This document shows positions 44,246 through 53,451 of a stretch of DNA of 64,000 bases, one piece after another. The translations under genes were made by a program, and so were the position numbers. The notes beneath the pieces were generated by a model, which searched no databases, was not told the DNA's origin, and saw nothing but the letters and a program-made list of their open reading frames with translations. This stretch comes from 9FT-COMBO-48-23 sp964400675 (lineage in GTDB: Bacteria > Chloroflexota > Dehalococcoidia > GIF9 > UBA5629), in assembly GCA_964400675.1 (NCBI GenBank), contig CAYNVO010000003.1, positions 62,001 through 126,000 on the forward strand, written 5' to 3'. Every line of letters begins with the position of its first letter. Within the stretch, counting starts at the first letter, position 1.

Positions 44246-45436
44246 TTAATCAAGAACCAGCATTTTACCCTTGAAGGATATATCGCGCAAATATTTTTGC
44301 ATCTGTTCCTTATTAAAAACGGATGTCAGCAAAACTACAGAATCTGACATTGCTTGTTTTAAGTGTTCTGGTGAAACTATAACTTTGCCATTTACTGACA
44401 TTCCTTGCTTGTCCGGATTCTTATCTATAAGTGCCAAGATAGTACAATCTAACAAATCTGTAAATGTTGACAATATAAAAAACTCTATTCCAATTCCCCA
44501 GACAAACAGGTTGGTTTTTGAATTCTTTAATTCATTCACCGTGCGCTTGTGTTTCAACATGTATTCATTCTCATTCGTTATGTACGCATGGATTTTATTT
44601 CTCAACAAGGCACTATATTCAATTTCGCTAGCAACAACGCGCTTAGTTTCATTTCCTTGGAAAAGCATTTTTAAAGACGGATAGCCATATGATGGATTAT
44701 TATAGGGCACAATAGTTTCCACTGTTACTATTTTTTTAAAACCATGCTTAATCATTAGCAGTTCTAAATATAAATCACTAAAGTGGTTGATGTGCTCTGC
44801 CACGGAAATCCAAAAGTAATCAAACACTCTTGCTTGTGAATAGTTCGGGGCATTGGGAACTTCTATAAACACAAGGCCATTATTTTTTAGACAATTTTTC
44901 GCTTGCTCAATAGCATCATCTAAATCCCACAAGTGTTCAAAAACATGGGTATATATAAGTAGGTCAAGGGAATTAGCATTTAACGATAATTTAGATGCGG
45001 TTCCTTCATGGACGGGTATTCCTTGTTGTGTTGCAATCTCAACCATTCTTTTATCAAGTTCAACACCACGGGCATTTGTGAATCCTTTGTCGATCAAATA
45101 TTTTACTAATTGCCCTTTTCCACACCCAACATCAACGATTATACTTTCATGATTCAGATAGGGCGTTAAACATGTTAAGTATGTTTGATACCTGTTGATA
45201 TCCCTTCCCCCTGTCCCAAAGCTAGTCTCGGTAAAATAAAAATTTTCTTTGGTATAAAACTCGTTTAATGAGTCTGCATCAATTTCGTTGTCATTAAAAA
45301 TAAAACCACAATCCAGGCATTCAGATACTCGAATGCTCAATGGAAACTTGACATTATCAAAATTCACCAGCACAACAGGCATCATTAATTTTGAATTTAA
45401 AGATTTGCATATTGGGCAATTTCTATTTTTTTTCAC
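44246..45436 (-). CDS. sugar C-methyltransferase-like protein (zinc ribbon, SAM, C-terminal Rossmann domain)
   Basis: The 396-residue protein has the three-part layout of NDP-sugar C-methyltransferases (Methyltransf_13/23/14). A CPIC ... CLDCGF zinc ribbon comes first, then a SAM domain (IIVDVGCGKGQLVKYLIDKG, GVELDKRM, LDLLIYTHVFEHLWDLDDAI). A C-terminal domain follows (LFVWGIGIEFFILSTFTDLLD, ALIDKNPDKQGMSVNGKVIVSPEHL). It is paralogous to 45605-46834 and more distantly to 51096-52346. Unlike TylC3-type enzymes the middle EHxxxY region is EHINHFSDLYL. The acceptor is unknown. Confidence 0.82.
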   Translation of the reverse strand: MKKNRNCPICKSLNSKLMMPVVLVNFDNVKFPLSIRVSECLDCGFIFNDNEIDADSLNEFYTKENFYFTETSFGTGGRDINRYQTYLTCLTPYLNHESIIVDVGCGKGQLVKYLIDKGFTNARGVELDKRMVEIATQQGIPVHEGTASKLSLNANSLDLLIYTHVFEHLWDLDDAIEQAKNCLKNNGLVFIEVPNAPNYSQARVFDYFWISVAEHINHFSDLYLELLMIKHGFKKIVTVETIVPYNNPSYGYPSLKMLFQGNETKRVVASEIEYSALLRNKIHAYITNENEYMLKHKRTVNELKNSKTNLFVWGIGIEFFILSTFTDLLDCTILALIDKNPDKQGMSVNGKVIVSPEHLKQAMSDSVVLLTSVFNKEQMQKYLRDISFKGKMLVLD

Positions 45437-45604
45437 GATATGTGCCTCTTGTTATCATCTGCAGTATTCATCATTATGACCCTACCCCTTCTTATAGACC
45501 ACTGTGAATTAGAGTTTCCTCGGTTTTATTAACGTATTCCACATGGCTTAAATCGCCCAGATGAGAATTTATACGGAATATTCATATCTTTATTTGGATA
45601 TTTT

Positions 45605-46834
45605 TTATTCAAGCACCAACACTTCTCCACAATAACCGATTTCTTTAAGTGTATTTTCTATTTGAGCTGTGTGTGCAATCGCCGTTATGATTAAAACAGA
45701 ATCTGCTGTTGCCTTGTTTAATGTGTTTCGGTCCATGATCTTTTTCCCATCCAACACACAATTGTTCTGCTTGTAGGGATTCGCATCGATCAAACCGACA
45801 ATGGCGCACTGCTTTAACCCCGCTGACTCGTACAAGTACAGAAACTCTCTGCCTATGCCCCACGCATATACCGGTCTTTGGGATTCTACCAATCTATGTA
45901 TGACCGCCTTCTTCTTATTCAAGCGCTCTAATTCATTGGCCACATATTTTTTTATTTCTTTTGTCAGGCTGAAACATTTTTTCCTGACCTTTATTTCACT
46001 TCTCCTCTTGCCAGTTAAGCGAAAGATCACACTTAAATTAGGAAGTATCATTTTTTCACTCATCATCGGCGTTTCGCTTTTACTGAAGCCGACGAGTTCA
46101 AAACCTTCACTTTCAGCTAAGAGCGTTATATGCTCACTATCAAAATGCTGGATATGTTCTCTCATTAAAAACCAGAAAAAATCAAAAAAATACGTCTTGT
46201 CGTATCGTGAGGCGTCAGGAACGCCTATGCAAAATAAACCTCCGTCGACCAATACTCTTTTTGCTTCCTGAAAAGCTTTTCTTGGTTCTAAGAGATGCTC
46301 CAATACTTGATCCATGACCAGGAGATCAAACCTATTGTCTTCAAAAGGAATCGATTCAGCGCTCCCAAGCTTAATAGTGTAGTTGCCTTTCTGCTTGGCA
46401 TAATTAACATATTTTTTGGTCGGATCGATTCCCGAGAGACTTTTAATGCCTTTTACGTGCAAATAATCCAAAAAACCACCCATGGCGCAGCCAATGTCCA
46501 ATACTCTAACATCGTTATTGATGTATTTTGACAGCGCATCATATAGCTGATCGTATCGCCCTAATGTGTTTTTGTCATTACTTCCCGGCCTATCACCGGT
46601 CTTATCTGTTGACCCCATGTTGGTCGGAGCATATTCTTCATCATAATATTTCATAAGACCGACGATCTCATCCGGCAATAATCTGTTATGCACATGACCA
46701 CACTGTTCACATGCATTTACTTTAACCGTCTGATAAAGCATGGAGTCATCAAAATTACCACAATTGAGCTCAAGCATATTAATGGCCCTGGAAGAGCCGC
46801 AAACCGGGCATTTGAGTGATTCATTGCTTTTCAT
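45605..46834 (-). CDS. sugar C-methyltransferase-like protein, paralogue of 44246-45436
   Basis: The 409-residue protein has the same layout: a CPVCGSS ... CEQCGHVH zinc ribbon, a SAM domain (VLDIGCAMGGFLDYLHVKG, GIDPTKKY, FDLLVMDQVLEHLLEPRKAF, EHIQHFDSEHITLL) and a C-terminal domain (PVYAWGIGREFLYLYESAGL, VGLIDANPYKQNNCVLDGK). It overlaps the upstream radical SAM gene by 4 bp, and 168 bp separate it from the paralogue downstream. Two such paralogues in series suggest two successive modifications or a heteromer (inference). Confidence 0.82.
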   Translation of the reverse strand: MKSNESLKCPVCGSSRAINMLELNCGNFDDSMLYQTVKVNACEQCGHVHNRLLPDEIVGLMKYYDEEYAPTNMGSTDKTGDRPGSNDKNTLGRYDQLYDALSKYINNDVRVLDIGCAMGGFLDYLHVKGIKSLSGIDPTKKYVNYAKQKGNYTIKLGSAESIPFEDNRFDLLVMDQVLEHLLEPRKAFQEAKRVLVDGGLFCIGVPDASRYDKTYFFDFFWFLMREHIQHFDSEHITLLAESEGFELVGFSKSETPMMSEKMILPNLSVIFRLTGKRRSEIKVRKKCFSLTKEIKKYVANELERLNKKKAVIHRLVESQRPVYAWGIGREFLYLYESAGLKQCAIVGLIDANPYKQNNCVLDGKKIMDRNTLNKATADSVLIITAIAHTAQIENTLKEIGYCGEVLVLE

Positions 46835-47838
46835 TTTCTCAACTTCCCCAACAACATCTCCGCATACTCGTCAATATCGTCCGGCTGCCCATGCGACATC
46901 TGACCACAATTACCGCACACGGGATGCGCTTTTCGTTTTTTCACGAGGAACATTTTCTGATACTCTCTTAATTCCTCCCCATTCCATATATCTTTTACTT
47001 TTTGAGTTTTTGCGTCGCCGATGACGAGCTTTCTAGACCAATCAAGAAAGCAGATGCTTGCCGAGCCATCTGAATTGATTGAAAATGAATAGAAGACATA
47101 GGGGCAAACCAAAACCTCTTTTATTTTTTGGGAATAGAGCCCGTATTCTTGATTGACTTCAACGCCCTTAAGCTTAAATTCAGGCCAGCAGGCCATGATG
47201 TGCTCAATATATACCCCATCTGCAATATCGCCGAATATCTCGTAGAACTTTTTTTTGTCGTCTTCTGACAGTATATCTCCATTGATCTTTACAATGATCT
47301 CGCATTGTTTTTTATTCTCATACAAATGACTGATATTCTCGACAAGCTTTTCAAAATTGACTTTGCACTTAGAAAATTCCCAGTATTGCTGGGCGTTGAT
47401 GCCCTCGATAGAGATGTTGATCCTATCAAGTCCTGCCGCAATGAGCTCAGTATTCCTCTTTGGGCTCAATAAGGCGGCATTCGTTGTTGTATCTATTCTT
47501 TCGGCACATCTTTTCTCTTTTGCATATCCGATCATTTCGGCCATTCTGAGGTTAAGAAGCGGCTCGCCATCTTTATAAAGCCGTAATACTTTAATAGGTT
47601 TGTCAAACTCACAGATATCATCAACGATCTTCTTGTAGAGTTCAAAATCCATTATCCCGTGGTTTCTCCCGGGTGTTTTTTTCATAAGCGCTTTGTCGCC
47701 GGTTGGACAAAATTTGCATTGAAAATTACAGATATCAGCTGGGTCTACGTTGATAACAAATGGAACGCTGAGCGGAATAACTGTTTCCAGCTTGGTCCTG
47801 TTTAGTAAATCAATTCTTGGTTTAATCTGTGCTTTCAT
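46831..47838 (-). CDS. radical SAM/SPASM-type protein
   Basis: The 335-residue radical SAM protein has the cluster motif CNFQCKFC within PADICNFQCKFCPTGD near residues 37-44. Later come LRLYKDGEPLLNLRM, DTTTNAALL and INISIEGIN. A C-terminal Cys set (CPYVFYSF, SICFLDW, CGNCGQ) resembles a SPASM or twitch domain holding extra Fe-S clusters. Related enzymes dehydrogenate or epimerise sugars and peptides. It sits between a B12-type radical SAM gene and the C-methyltransferase-like pair, so action on a sugar or lipid carrier is likely (inference). Confidence 0.83.
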   Translation of the reverse strand: MKAQIKPRIDLLNRTKLETVIPLSVPFVINVDPADICNFQCKFCPTGDKALMKKTPGRNHGIMDFELYKKIVDDICEFDKPIKVLRLYKDGEPLLNLRMAEMIGYAKEKRCAERIDTTTNAALLSPKRNTELIAAGLDRINISIEGINAQQYWEFSKCKVNFEKLVENISHLYENKKQCEIIVKINGDILSEDDKKKFYEIFGDIADGVYIEHIMACWPEFKLKGVEVNQEYGLYSQKIKEVLVCPYVFYSFSINSDGSASICFLDWSRKLVIGDAKTQKVKDIWNGEELREYQKMFLVKKRKAHPVCGNCGQMSHGQPDDIDEYAEMLLGKLRK

Positions 47839-47865
47839 GCAAGTTTCCTTCTATTTCTAAAAATG

Positions 47866-49530
47866 TTATAACACATTCTTAAAACATATGGCTTCTTCAA
47901 TCCTATTCTTATATTTTAAATACATATGTTTTGACTCGACATTTGACGTGATTAATCGATAAATGGATGCAATGTCTTCTATTGCTTTTTGTGTTTCGCC
48001 CAATCCATGGTAACATTTCGCGCGACAAGACAACGCAACAACATGAAAAGAATACCGATCAACAATTTTATGGAGCTTCAACAGCAGATTCTTATAATTT
48101 TTTGTCCGCATATTATAATTAGAGAAAAAATTCAATTCGATATTAAGATCGTATACCGCCTCGGACAACTTTTTCCCAGAAAACTCTCTCGTATCAAATG
48201 GTCGCAGTTTAAATCCCTGTGCCGAAGATTCCCAAATCTCAATAATCTTGTCCTCTGTTAATTCGCCTCTTTCGAAAAGTATCTCCGTCATCCTCGTTCC
48301 AGGGTAAGGATAAGCGACAAAAAATGATGTCCAGTCAACCGGCAATTTTTTAATAAATTCAACAGTCTCGTTCATCAGTTCTTGTGTCTCGCCGGGTGAT
48401 CCAATAACGATATTTATACCTACAAACAAGCCTTTTTCTTTTGCATAGGTAATCAATTGAACAGCCTTTTTCAGGTCTATGTGTTTTTTTATAATTTCAT
48501 CCTGAACATATTGAGATCCTGACTCCAATGGAAAATTAACTGCTTCTAAGCCGTATTTCACCAATACATCAATCATTGCTTCGTTAAATAATACCAGGGA
48601 CAAGCCGCCTGGAATTACTAAGCTAAGCTTTAACTGTCTTCTCTCTAGTTCAGCAAAAAAAGTATAAAAATACTTCTTATCAACTCCAAACAGATCATCG
48701 ATAATACAGAGTTGATTGATCTTATAATTATTTATCAAGCCTTCGATTTCACTTAACACGCGATCAATACTTTTAAAAAATACCTTTTTCCCGTGTATTT
48801 TGCTAGCGGAACAATAGGTGCAAGAAAATGGACATCCCCTAGACATAAGTATTAAGCCTGTTCTTATTCCCTTTTCATATACTGGCGATGTAGACTCATG
48901 TTCAACCAAATATGCCATATCTATTAAATCATATGGATATGGAGGAATATCGTCCAAGTTTTCCAGCCTAAAACCAAAATTATTAATATTATTTAGTCCT
49001 GTAACCACTCCAGGTATATTCTCAGGGTTCTTCTGTCCTTCTAACGCCTTTAACAATTCTATGAACGAAATGTCGCCCGGTCCCCTAACAACGAAATCGA
49101 TATTTGCCTCAGAAATTATTCTTGAAGTAAATGTTGTGGCGTGCATTCCACCTGCGATGATCTTGCTTTTCTGCCATTTTTCTTTACAGGCAGCTATTAT
49201 TTTTAAACATGCGACATGTCCGTTTGAAAAACTCATAGATACCCCAATATAATCTGGGACGAAATGAACCTTATTAAGTTCTTGGATAATAAAGTCTTCA
49301 ACGTCCATGGGCCCTCGATTTACATCCGAAATCGCTTTATGCAAATCCATGTGGACATCAAGGATTTGAATATTATAATCTGGCAACTCTTGTCTCACCC
49401 ATCCCGCTAATGTTAATACGCTAAGTGGATACGACAAATAGATATTAATATCCGTTAACGTATTCGACAGAAGTTCATTTATAATACTTGTGGCACTACC
49501 AAAACCATTAATTAGTAGCAAATTTTTCAT
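47866..49530 (-). CDS. B12-binding-domain radical SAM protein
   Basis: The 554-residue class B type protein has an N-terminal cobalamin-binding-like domain (LSVLTLAGWVRQELPDYNIQILDVHMD, IGVSMSFSNGHVA, IIAGGMHATTF, FVVRGPGD). The radical SAM domain has the cluster motif CPFSCTYC (about residue 234) and FPLESGSQYVQDEIIKKH. A helical C-terminal region carries about 100 residues with a TPR-like YLKY... pattern. It overlaps the SDR gene upstream by 4 bp. With the other B12 radical SAM at 39217-40713 it marks a demand for corrinoid beyond the Wood-Ljungdahl pathway. Confidence 0.85.
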   Translation of the reverse strand: MKNLLLINGFGSATSIINELLSNTLTDINIYLSYPLSVLTLAGWVRQELPDYNIQILDVHMDLHKAISDVNRGPMDVEDFIIQELNKVHFVPDYIGVSMSFSNGHVACLKIIAACKEKWQKSKIIAGGMHATTFTSRIISEANIDFVVRGPGDISFIELLKALEGQKNPENIPGVVTGLNNINNFGFRLENLDDIPPYPYDLIDMAYLVEHESTSPVYEKGIRTGLILMSRGCPFSCTYCSASKIHGKKVFFKSIDRVLSEIEGLINNYKINQLCIIDDLFGVDKKYFYTFFAELERRQLKLSLVIPGGLSLVLFNEAMIDVLVKYGLEAVNFPLESGSQYVQDEIIKKHIDLKKAVQLITYAKEKGLFVGINIVIGSPGETQELMNETVEFIKKLPVDWTSFFVAYPYPGTRMTEILFERGELTEDKIIEIWESSAQGFKLRPFDTREFSGKKLSEAVYDLNIELNFFSNYNMRTKNYKNLLLKLHKIVDRYSFHVVALSCRAKCYHGLGETQKAIEDIASIYRLITSNVESKHMYLKYKNRIEEAICFKNVL

Positions 49531-50387
49531 TGCCCTATTGTTCCTTTTAAAAAACTTTTCAACTTCTCGTTATCTCCCCAAAACACCATAGGCTCATAAT
49601 CAGGATACGGATAATGTCCCAGGTTGAGAGCGATCGTCCAGCCGTTATCTTTCAACCATACTTCAACCAGATTACGCACCGAGATAGGCTTGCCGGAGCA
49701 GATGTTAACCACGCCTGCGTCCGTTTGCCGAAGGGCCAAAGCAACAAGGGAAGCGGCAACCTTGTTCACGGGCAGGTAGTCCCGCAACTGTTCACCGCCG
49801 GACATGTTGAAGCTCGACTCACCGCGATCGACAGCTTCTTTCAACTGGGGCAGCAGAGCGTTTTTCGGTTGCCCCTCACCATACATGTAGAAAAGTCGTG
49901 CCCAGGTCAGAGCAAAGGGATGTTTGCCTCGCAGAAATTCAAGCTGTCGTCTCAGTGCATCTTTGGCGTAGCCGTATGGATTGCACGGCAACGGCGTCAA
50001 TTTCTCCGATAGCGCTCCTGACTGCATACCGTACTCGAAGCACGTCCCAGTCACCAGCAAGGCGGGTAAACCGGCCTCGATGAGCCCCTTCAGAAAGAGA
50101 TACTGCCGTGGCAGTTCTGTTTCAAAGTGGTGTAACGACTTGTAGTTCGGCAGACCCTCCCAGGCCAGATGAATGAGCACATCGGGCATGTGAAGCCGCT
50201 CGTAATCGTCCGCCCGCGGGTTAGCAAGGTCTAGCTCGACTACCCGGACGTTTGTTGCGACATCGGCTAGCTTTGCGGCACAGCGCGTTGCCGCAGTAAT
50301 ATCCACAGGATGACGGTCGAGTTCTGTCAGCACATGCCGACCGATGAACCCGCTGGCGCCGGTGACCGCGACCTTTATCATCGTCAT
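49527..50387 (-). CDS. NAD(P)-dependent SDR, nucleotide-sugar 4-ketoreductase/epimerase-like
   Basis: The 286-residue SDR enzyme has VAVTGASGFIGRHVLTELDRH, VLIHLAWEGLPNYKS, LVTGTCFEYGMQSGALSE, the catalytic YGYAK and RLFYMYGEGQPKNALL. Its short length and the LLVTGTCFEYG pattern fit 4-ketoreductases that finish deoxysugars. It could supply the reductase for the CDP-sugar genes just upstream. It is GC-richer than the block to its left. A GGAGGAGG site lies before two adjacent ATG codons (50387 and 50381), so the exact start is open. Confidence 0.82.
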   Translation of the reverse strand: MTMIKVAVTGASGFIGRHVLTELDRHPVDITAATRCAAKLADVATNVRVVELDLANPRADDYERLHMPDVLIHLAWEGLPNYKSLHHFETELPRQYLFLKGLIEAGLPALLVTGTCFEYGMQSGALSEKLTPLPCNPYGYAKDALRRQLEFLRGKHPFALTWARLFYMYGEGQPKNALLPQLKEAVDRGESSFNMSGGEQLRDYLPVNKVAASLVALALRQTDAGVVNICSGKPISVRNLVEVWLKDNGWTIALNLGHYPYPDYEPMVFWGDNEKLKSFLKGTIGQ

Positions 50388-50403
50388 GCCTCCTCCAATA
50401 ACG

Positions 50404-50416
50404 GTAACACTGTTAC
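50404..50416. promoter_or_regulatory. 13-bp palindrome upstream of the 49527-50387 SDR gene
   Basis: GTAACACTGTTAC is a perfect inverted repeat (GTAACA/TGTTAC around one base) about 17 bp upstream of the start. It could be an operator, but nothing else supports this. The rest of the 176-bp gap shows no gene. Confidence 0.25.
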
Positions 50417-50563
50417 AGACCTCCCGCCAAATTCATGGATATACAAAATTTGTTTAATAACCTCGCCTTATTGAGACAGTATATATCTAATAGCCATTTG
50501 ATAAAAGTTTAAAAATACAGTGTTGCCCAACAAAACCTTGTCGCTCCTGTTAGTAGGGCACTT

Positions 50564-51094
50564 TCATCGGATAAAATCCGGAAATTTGCGATCCTTAGCT
50601 GAGATTATATAATTCTTAATCGGCCATTCAATCCCAAACGCTGGGTCATCCCACCTCACGCCTCGGGCACATTCCGGATGGTAAAACTCAGACATCTGGT
50701 AAAAAACCGTTGTATTGTCATCTAGTGTCTGAAACCCGTGAGCAAAGCCTGCAGGGATATAGACCATTTTATAGTTATCAGCAGTCAATTCCACAGCAAA
50801 CCACTGGTAATAAGTGGGAGAATCCGCCCTCAGGTCTATGATTACATCGTATATTGCCCCCCTTATACAGCTCACCAATTTGGCTTCCTCGTAAGGGGCT
50901 ACCTGATAATGCATGCCGCGCAGTGTGCCCTTCTTCTTATTATATGAGAGGCTACACTGGACAATGCGAAAATTCAATCCGTGCTCTTCGAACTCCTTCT
51001 GGCAGAAACTGCGAGCAAAAAAGCCCCGCTCATCTTCCGCCGTCTCTATTTCAATGATATAAGCTCCTTTGAGTTTGGTTTCTTTAAATAGCAC
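50564..51094 (-). CDS. rfbC: dTDP-4-dehydrorhamnose 3,5-epimerase-like enzyme
   Basis: The 176-residue cupin epimerase has EIETAEDERGFFARSFC, LRGMHYQ with the catalytic His, EEAKLVSCIRGAIYDVIIDLRADSPTY, IPAGFAHGFQTLDDNTTVFYQMSEFYHPE with the active-site Tyr region, and GVRWDDPAFGIEWP. It epimerises C3 and/or C5 of a 4-keto-6-deoxy nucleotide sugar. Sitting 1 bp after a C-methyltransferase gene in an rfbF-rfbG series, its substrate is probably a CDP-linked 4-keto sugar and not dTDP-linked (inference). Confidence 0.9.
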   Translation of the reverse strand: MLFKETKLKGAYIIEIETAEDERGFFARSFCQKEFEEHGLNFRIVQCSLSYNKKKGTLRGMHYQVAPYEEAKLVSCIRGAIYDVIIDLRADSPTYYQWFAVELTADNYKMVYIPAGFAHGFQTLDDNTTVFYQMSEFYHPECARGVRWDDPAFGIEWPIKNYIISAKDRKFPDFIR

Positions 51095-51095
51095 C

Positions 51096-52346
51096 TTATA
51101 TCACCTGTATCTTTGGAATTGGAATAATAAACCTCCCATTCCACTCGCGGATATACCTCATTTGTTCCATAATTTCATCCTTGATATTCCAGGGTAAAAT
51201 AAGTACATAGTCAGGTTTTGTCTCTCTCATCCTGTCAGGCGCTTCAATAGGTATGTGGCTCCCTGGCAGATAACGACCTTGTTTGTATGGGCTCCTGTCC
51301 ACAACGTAATCGATATATCCTCTCCCAATGCCACAATAATTCAAAAGTGTATTACCCTTCGCAGCCGCACCATAGGCTGCAATGGTCTTTCCTGTTTTCT
51401 TAAGCCCTCCTAATAATTGAACTAGCTTAGTCTTTAACCCCTTCACTTTTTTGCCAAAATCATCATACAAACCTTTGTCCGTTATGCCGTATTCCTCTTC
51501 CGCTAAGAGCATGTGTTTCACATTATCTGTTACATCATGACACCCTTCCTTTTGCAGGAAAACACGTAGTGAGCCACCATGAATATCTTGCCGACTTACA
51601 TCGTACAACTCCAATCCGACGTGTTGGGCAAGTATCTTAACGGCGCTCAATGAGTAGTAGAAGACATGCTCATGATAGATAGTATCGAACTCGGTATTTT
51701 CCAACAAAGCTTTCAGATAAGGAAACTCAAATACAGCACTGCCAGTCGGTTTTAAGCATTTATTTACCGAAAGCAAGAAATCATTAATCAATGGTACATG
51801 GGCTAACACGTTGTTGCCGATGATAATGTCAGCCTGCCCCTCGGCTCTTATGATTTGAGCGACCGAGTCCGGGCCAAAAAAAACATCCATAGTGGGAATG
51901 CCCTTTTCATTGGCAACTCTGGCAATGTTTTTGGCAGGCTCAATGCCTAAAATCGGAATGCCCTTCTTTTTGAAGAAATTTAACAGATATCCATCGTTGC
52001 TGCCAATTTCCATAACCAGGCTATTTGAATCTAAGGCGAATTTTGCAGCCAAGCTTTCTACCATGGCTTCGGCGTGTTTCAAAAATGCACTGGAGAAAGA
52101 AGAGAAATATAAGTAATTAGTGAACAATTGCTCAGGGTCAACTCTGTGAGTAATCTGCGCTAAATGACACCTTGAACAATAGGCAACGGCAAGCTTATAA
52201 AACGTCTCTTCCTTATCTTTGTTTTCTGGTTCAATATAGCTATTTGCCGGTGGCATTTCTCCCAAGTCCAGGAAAGCGTCAGGCAATTTTCTGCCGCATC
52301 CTAAACACCTCCCCGTAGTCTTGGGTATAAAATACCTACCCTCCAT
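51096..52346 (-). CDS. NDP-sugar C-methyltransferase (TylC3/Methyltransf_13-14 type)
   Basis: The 416-residue protein has an N-terminal zinc domain (CLGCGRKLPDAFLDLGEMPPANSY, YCSRCHLAQITHRV), a SAM domain (VMEIGSNDGYLLNFFKKKGI, GIEPAKNIA, NNVLAHVPLINDFL) and the active-site segment TIYHEHVFYYSL. A C-terminal domain follows (IAAYGAAAKGNTLLNYCGI, DRSPYKQGRYLPGSHIPI). This is the full signature of 3-C-methyltransferases acting on 4-keto-6-deoxy sugars. It overlaps rfbG by 11 bp and precedes the 3,5-epimerase-like gene, so a C3-methyl-branched CDP-sugar is the likely product. Confidence 0.9.
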   Translation of the reverse strand: MEGRYFIPKTTGRCLGCGRKLPDAFLDLGEMPPANSYIEPENKDKEETFYKLAVAYCSRCHLAQITHRVDPEQLFTNYLYFSSFSSAFLKHAEAMVESLAAKFALDSNSLVMEIGSNDGYLLNFFKKKGIPILGIEPAKNIARVANEKGIPTMDVFFGPDSVAQIIRAEGQADIIIGNNVLAHVPLINDFLLSVNKCLKPTGSAVFEFPYLKALLENTEFDTIYHEHVFYYSLSAVKILAQHVGLELYDVSRQDIHGGSLRVFLQKEGCHDVTDNVKHMLLAEEEYGITDKGLYDDFGKKVKGLKTKLVQLLGGLKKTGKTIAAYGAAAKGNTLLNYCGIGRGYIDYVVDRSPYKQGRYLPGSHIPIEAPDRMRETKPDYVLILPWNIKDEIMEQMRYIREWNGRFIIPIPKIQVI

Positions 52347-53451
52347 TGCTACCTGTATTCCGCCCTCTCGTCAGCTTGCCGACATAATCATCGAGCTGGC
52401 TTGCGCAGAAATCATAATCAACATTTGAAGCTTTGTACCAATTCACCGTATATTCTATAGCCTCATTCACACTTAAGGTGGGACTCCAGCTTAGCAAATT
52501 AATCGCTTTTGAAATGTCCAATATTAGTGATTTTGTTTCATGAGGTTCACATGACATTCCGTCTGATAAATCCTTATATGTTCCATGCCCCCAATGTTTT
52601 ATCAGGCTTTTTACCAATTCCTCTACTGTAATGATTGCGCCATGGGCTGGTCCGAAATTCCAGGCTCCTGAATACTTTTCTCTATCTTCATACATTCTTG
52701 AAGCCAGCAGCAAATATCCGCTCAAGGGCTCAAGTACATGTTGCCACGGTCTTACTGATTGGGGGGAACGAATGCCAATAGGTTTATTATTCTTCAGCGC
52801 TTTGATGCAGTCTGGAATTAACCTGTCCTCCCGCCAATCTCCACCACCTATTATGTTTCCGGCTCTTACTGTGGAGATTGCTTTACTATTTTCTTTGGCG
52901 TCAAAGAAAGAGTTTCTATACGCTGAAGTTATAATCTCTGAACATGCCTTGCTTGAACTGTAGGGGTCGTAACCACCTACGGGGTCGTTTTCCCTGTAAC
53001 CCCAAATCCATTCTTTATTCTCATAGCATTTATCGCTGGTGACGTTGATTATTACTTTTACAGAGTCAGTAAGACGGCAACATTCAAGGAGATTTACTGT
53101 TCCCATTACATTTGTATCATATGTCGACTTTGGCTGTTTATAAGACAACCTGACTAACGATTGGGCAGCCATGTGGAATACAATCTCCGGCTGGTATCCA
53201 TCAAAAACTCTTTTCAGCTTGTCATAATCTTCAATATCTCCGATGTGGCTTTTAATTTTGCTTCCTACTTTGGCTACAGTGAAATTGTCGTTTTCTGTAT
53301 ACGGCTCTAAAGCATATCCAATGACATTAGCTCCTAACTCTTTTAGCCAAATACAAAGCCAGGAACCCTTAAAGCCAGTGTGCCCTGTAACCAGGACAGT
53401 TTTGCCCTCGAAAACATTGTTGAATAACTTCTTCACTTCCAAATCTTCCAA
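52336..53451 (-). CDS. rfbG: CDP-glucose 4,6-dehydratase, RfbG
   Basis: The 371-residue SDR enzyme has TVLVTGHTGFKGSWLCIWLKELG (NAD site, family-typical KGSW), IVFHMAAQSLVRLSYKQP, the CDP-glucose dehydratase hallmark INVTSDKCYENKEW, YSSSK (Tyr/Lys), GGDWREDRLIPD and RPWQHVLEPLSGYL. It converts CDP-glucose to CDP-4-keto-6-deoxyglucose. It overlaps rfbF by 19 bp at its start and the C-methyltransferase at its end. Confidence 0.95.
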   Translation of the reverse strand: MEDLEVKKLFNNVFEGKTVLVTGHTGFKGSWLCIWLKELGANVIGYALEPYTENDNFTVAKVGSKIKSHIGDIEDYDKLKRVFDGYQPEIVFHMAAQSLVRLSYKQPKSTYDTNVMGTVNLLECCRLTDSVKVIINVTSDKCYENKEWIWGYRENDPVGGYDPYSSSKACSEIITSAYRNSFFDAKENSKAISTVRAGNIIGGGDWREDRLIPDCIKALKNNKPIGIRSPQSVRPWQHVLEPLSGYLLLASRMYEDREKYSGAWNFGPAHGAIITVEELVKSLIKHWGHGTYKDLSDGMSCEPHETKSLILDISKAINLLSWSPTLSVNEAIEYTVNWYKASNVDYDFCASQLDDYVGKLTRGRNTGSNGG

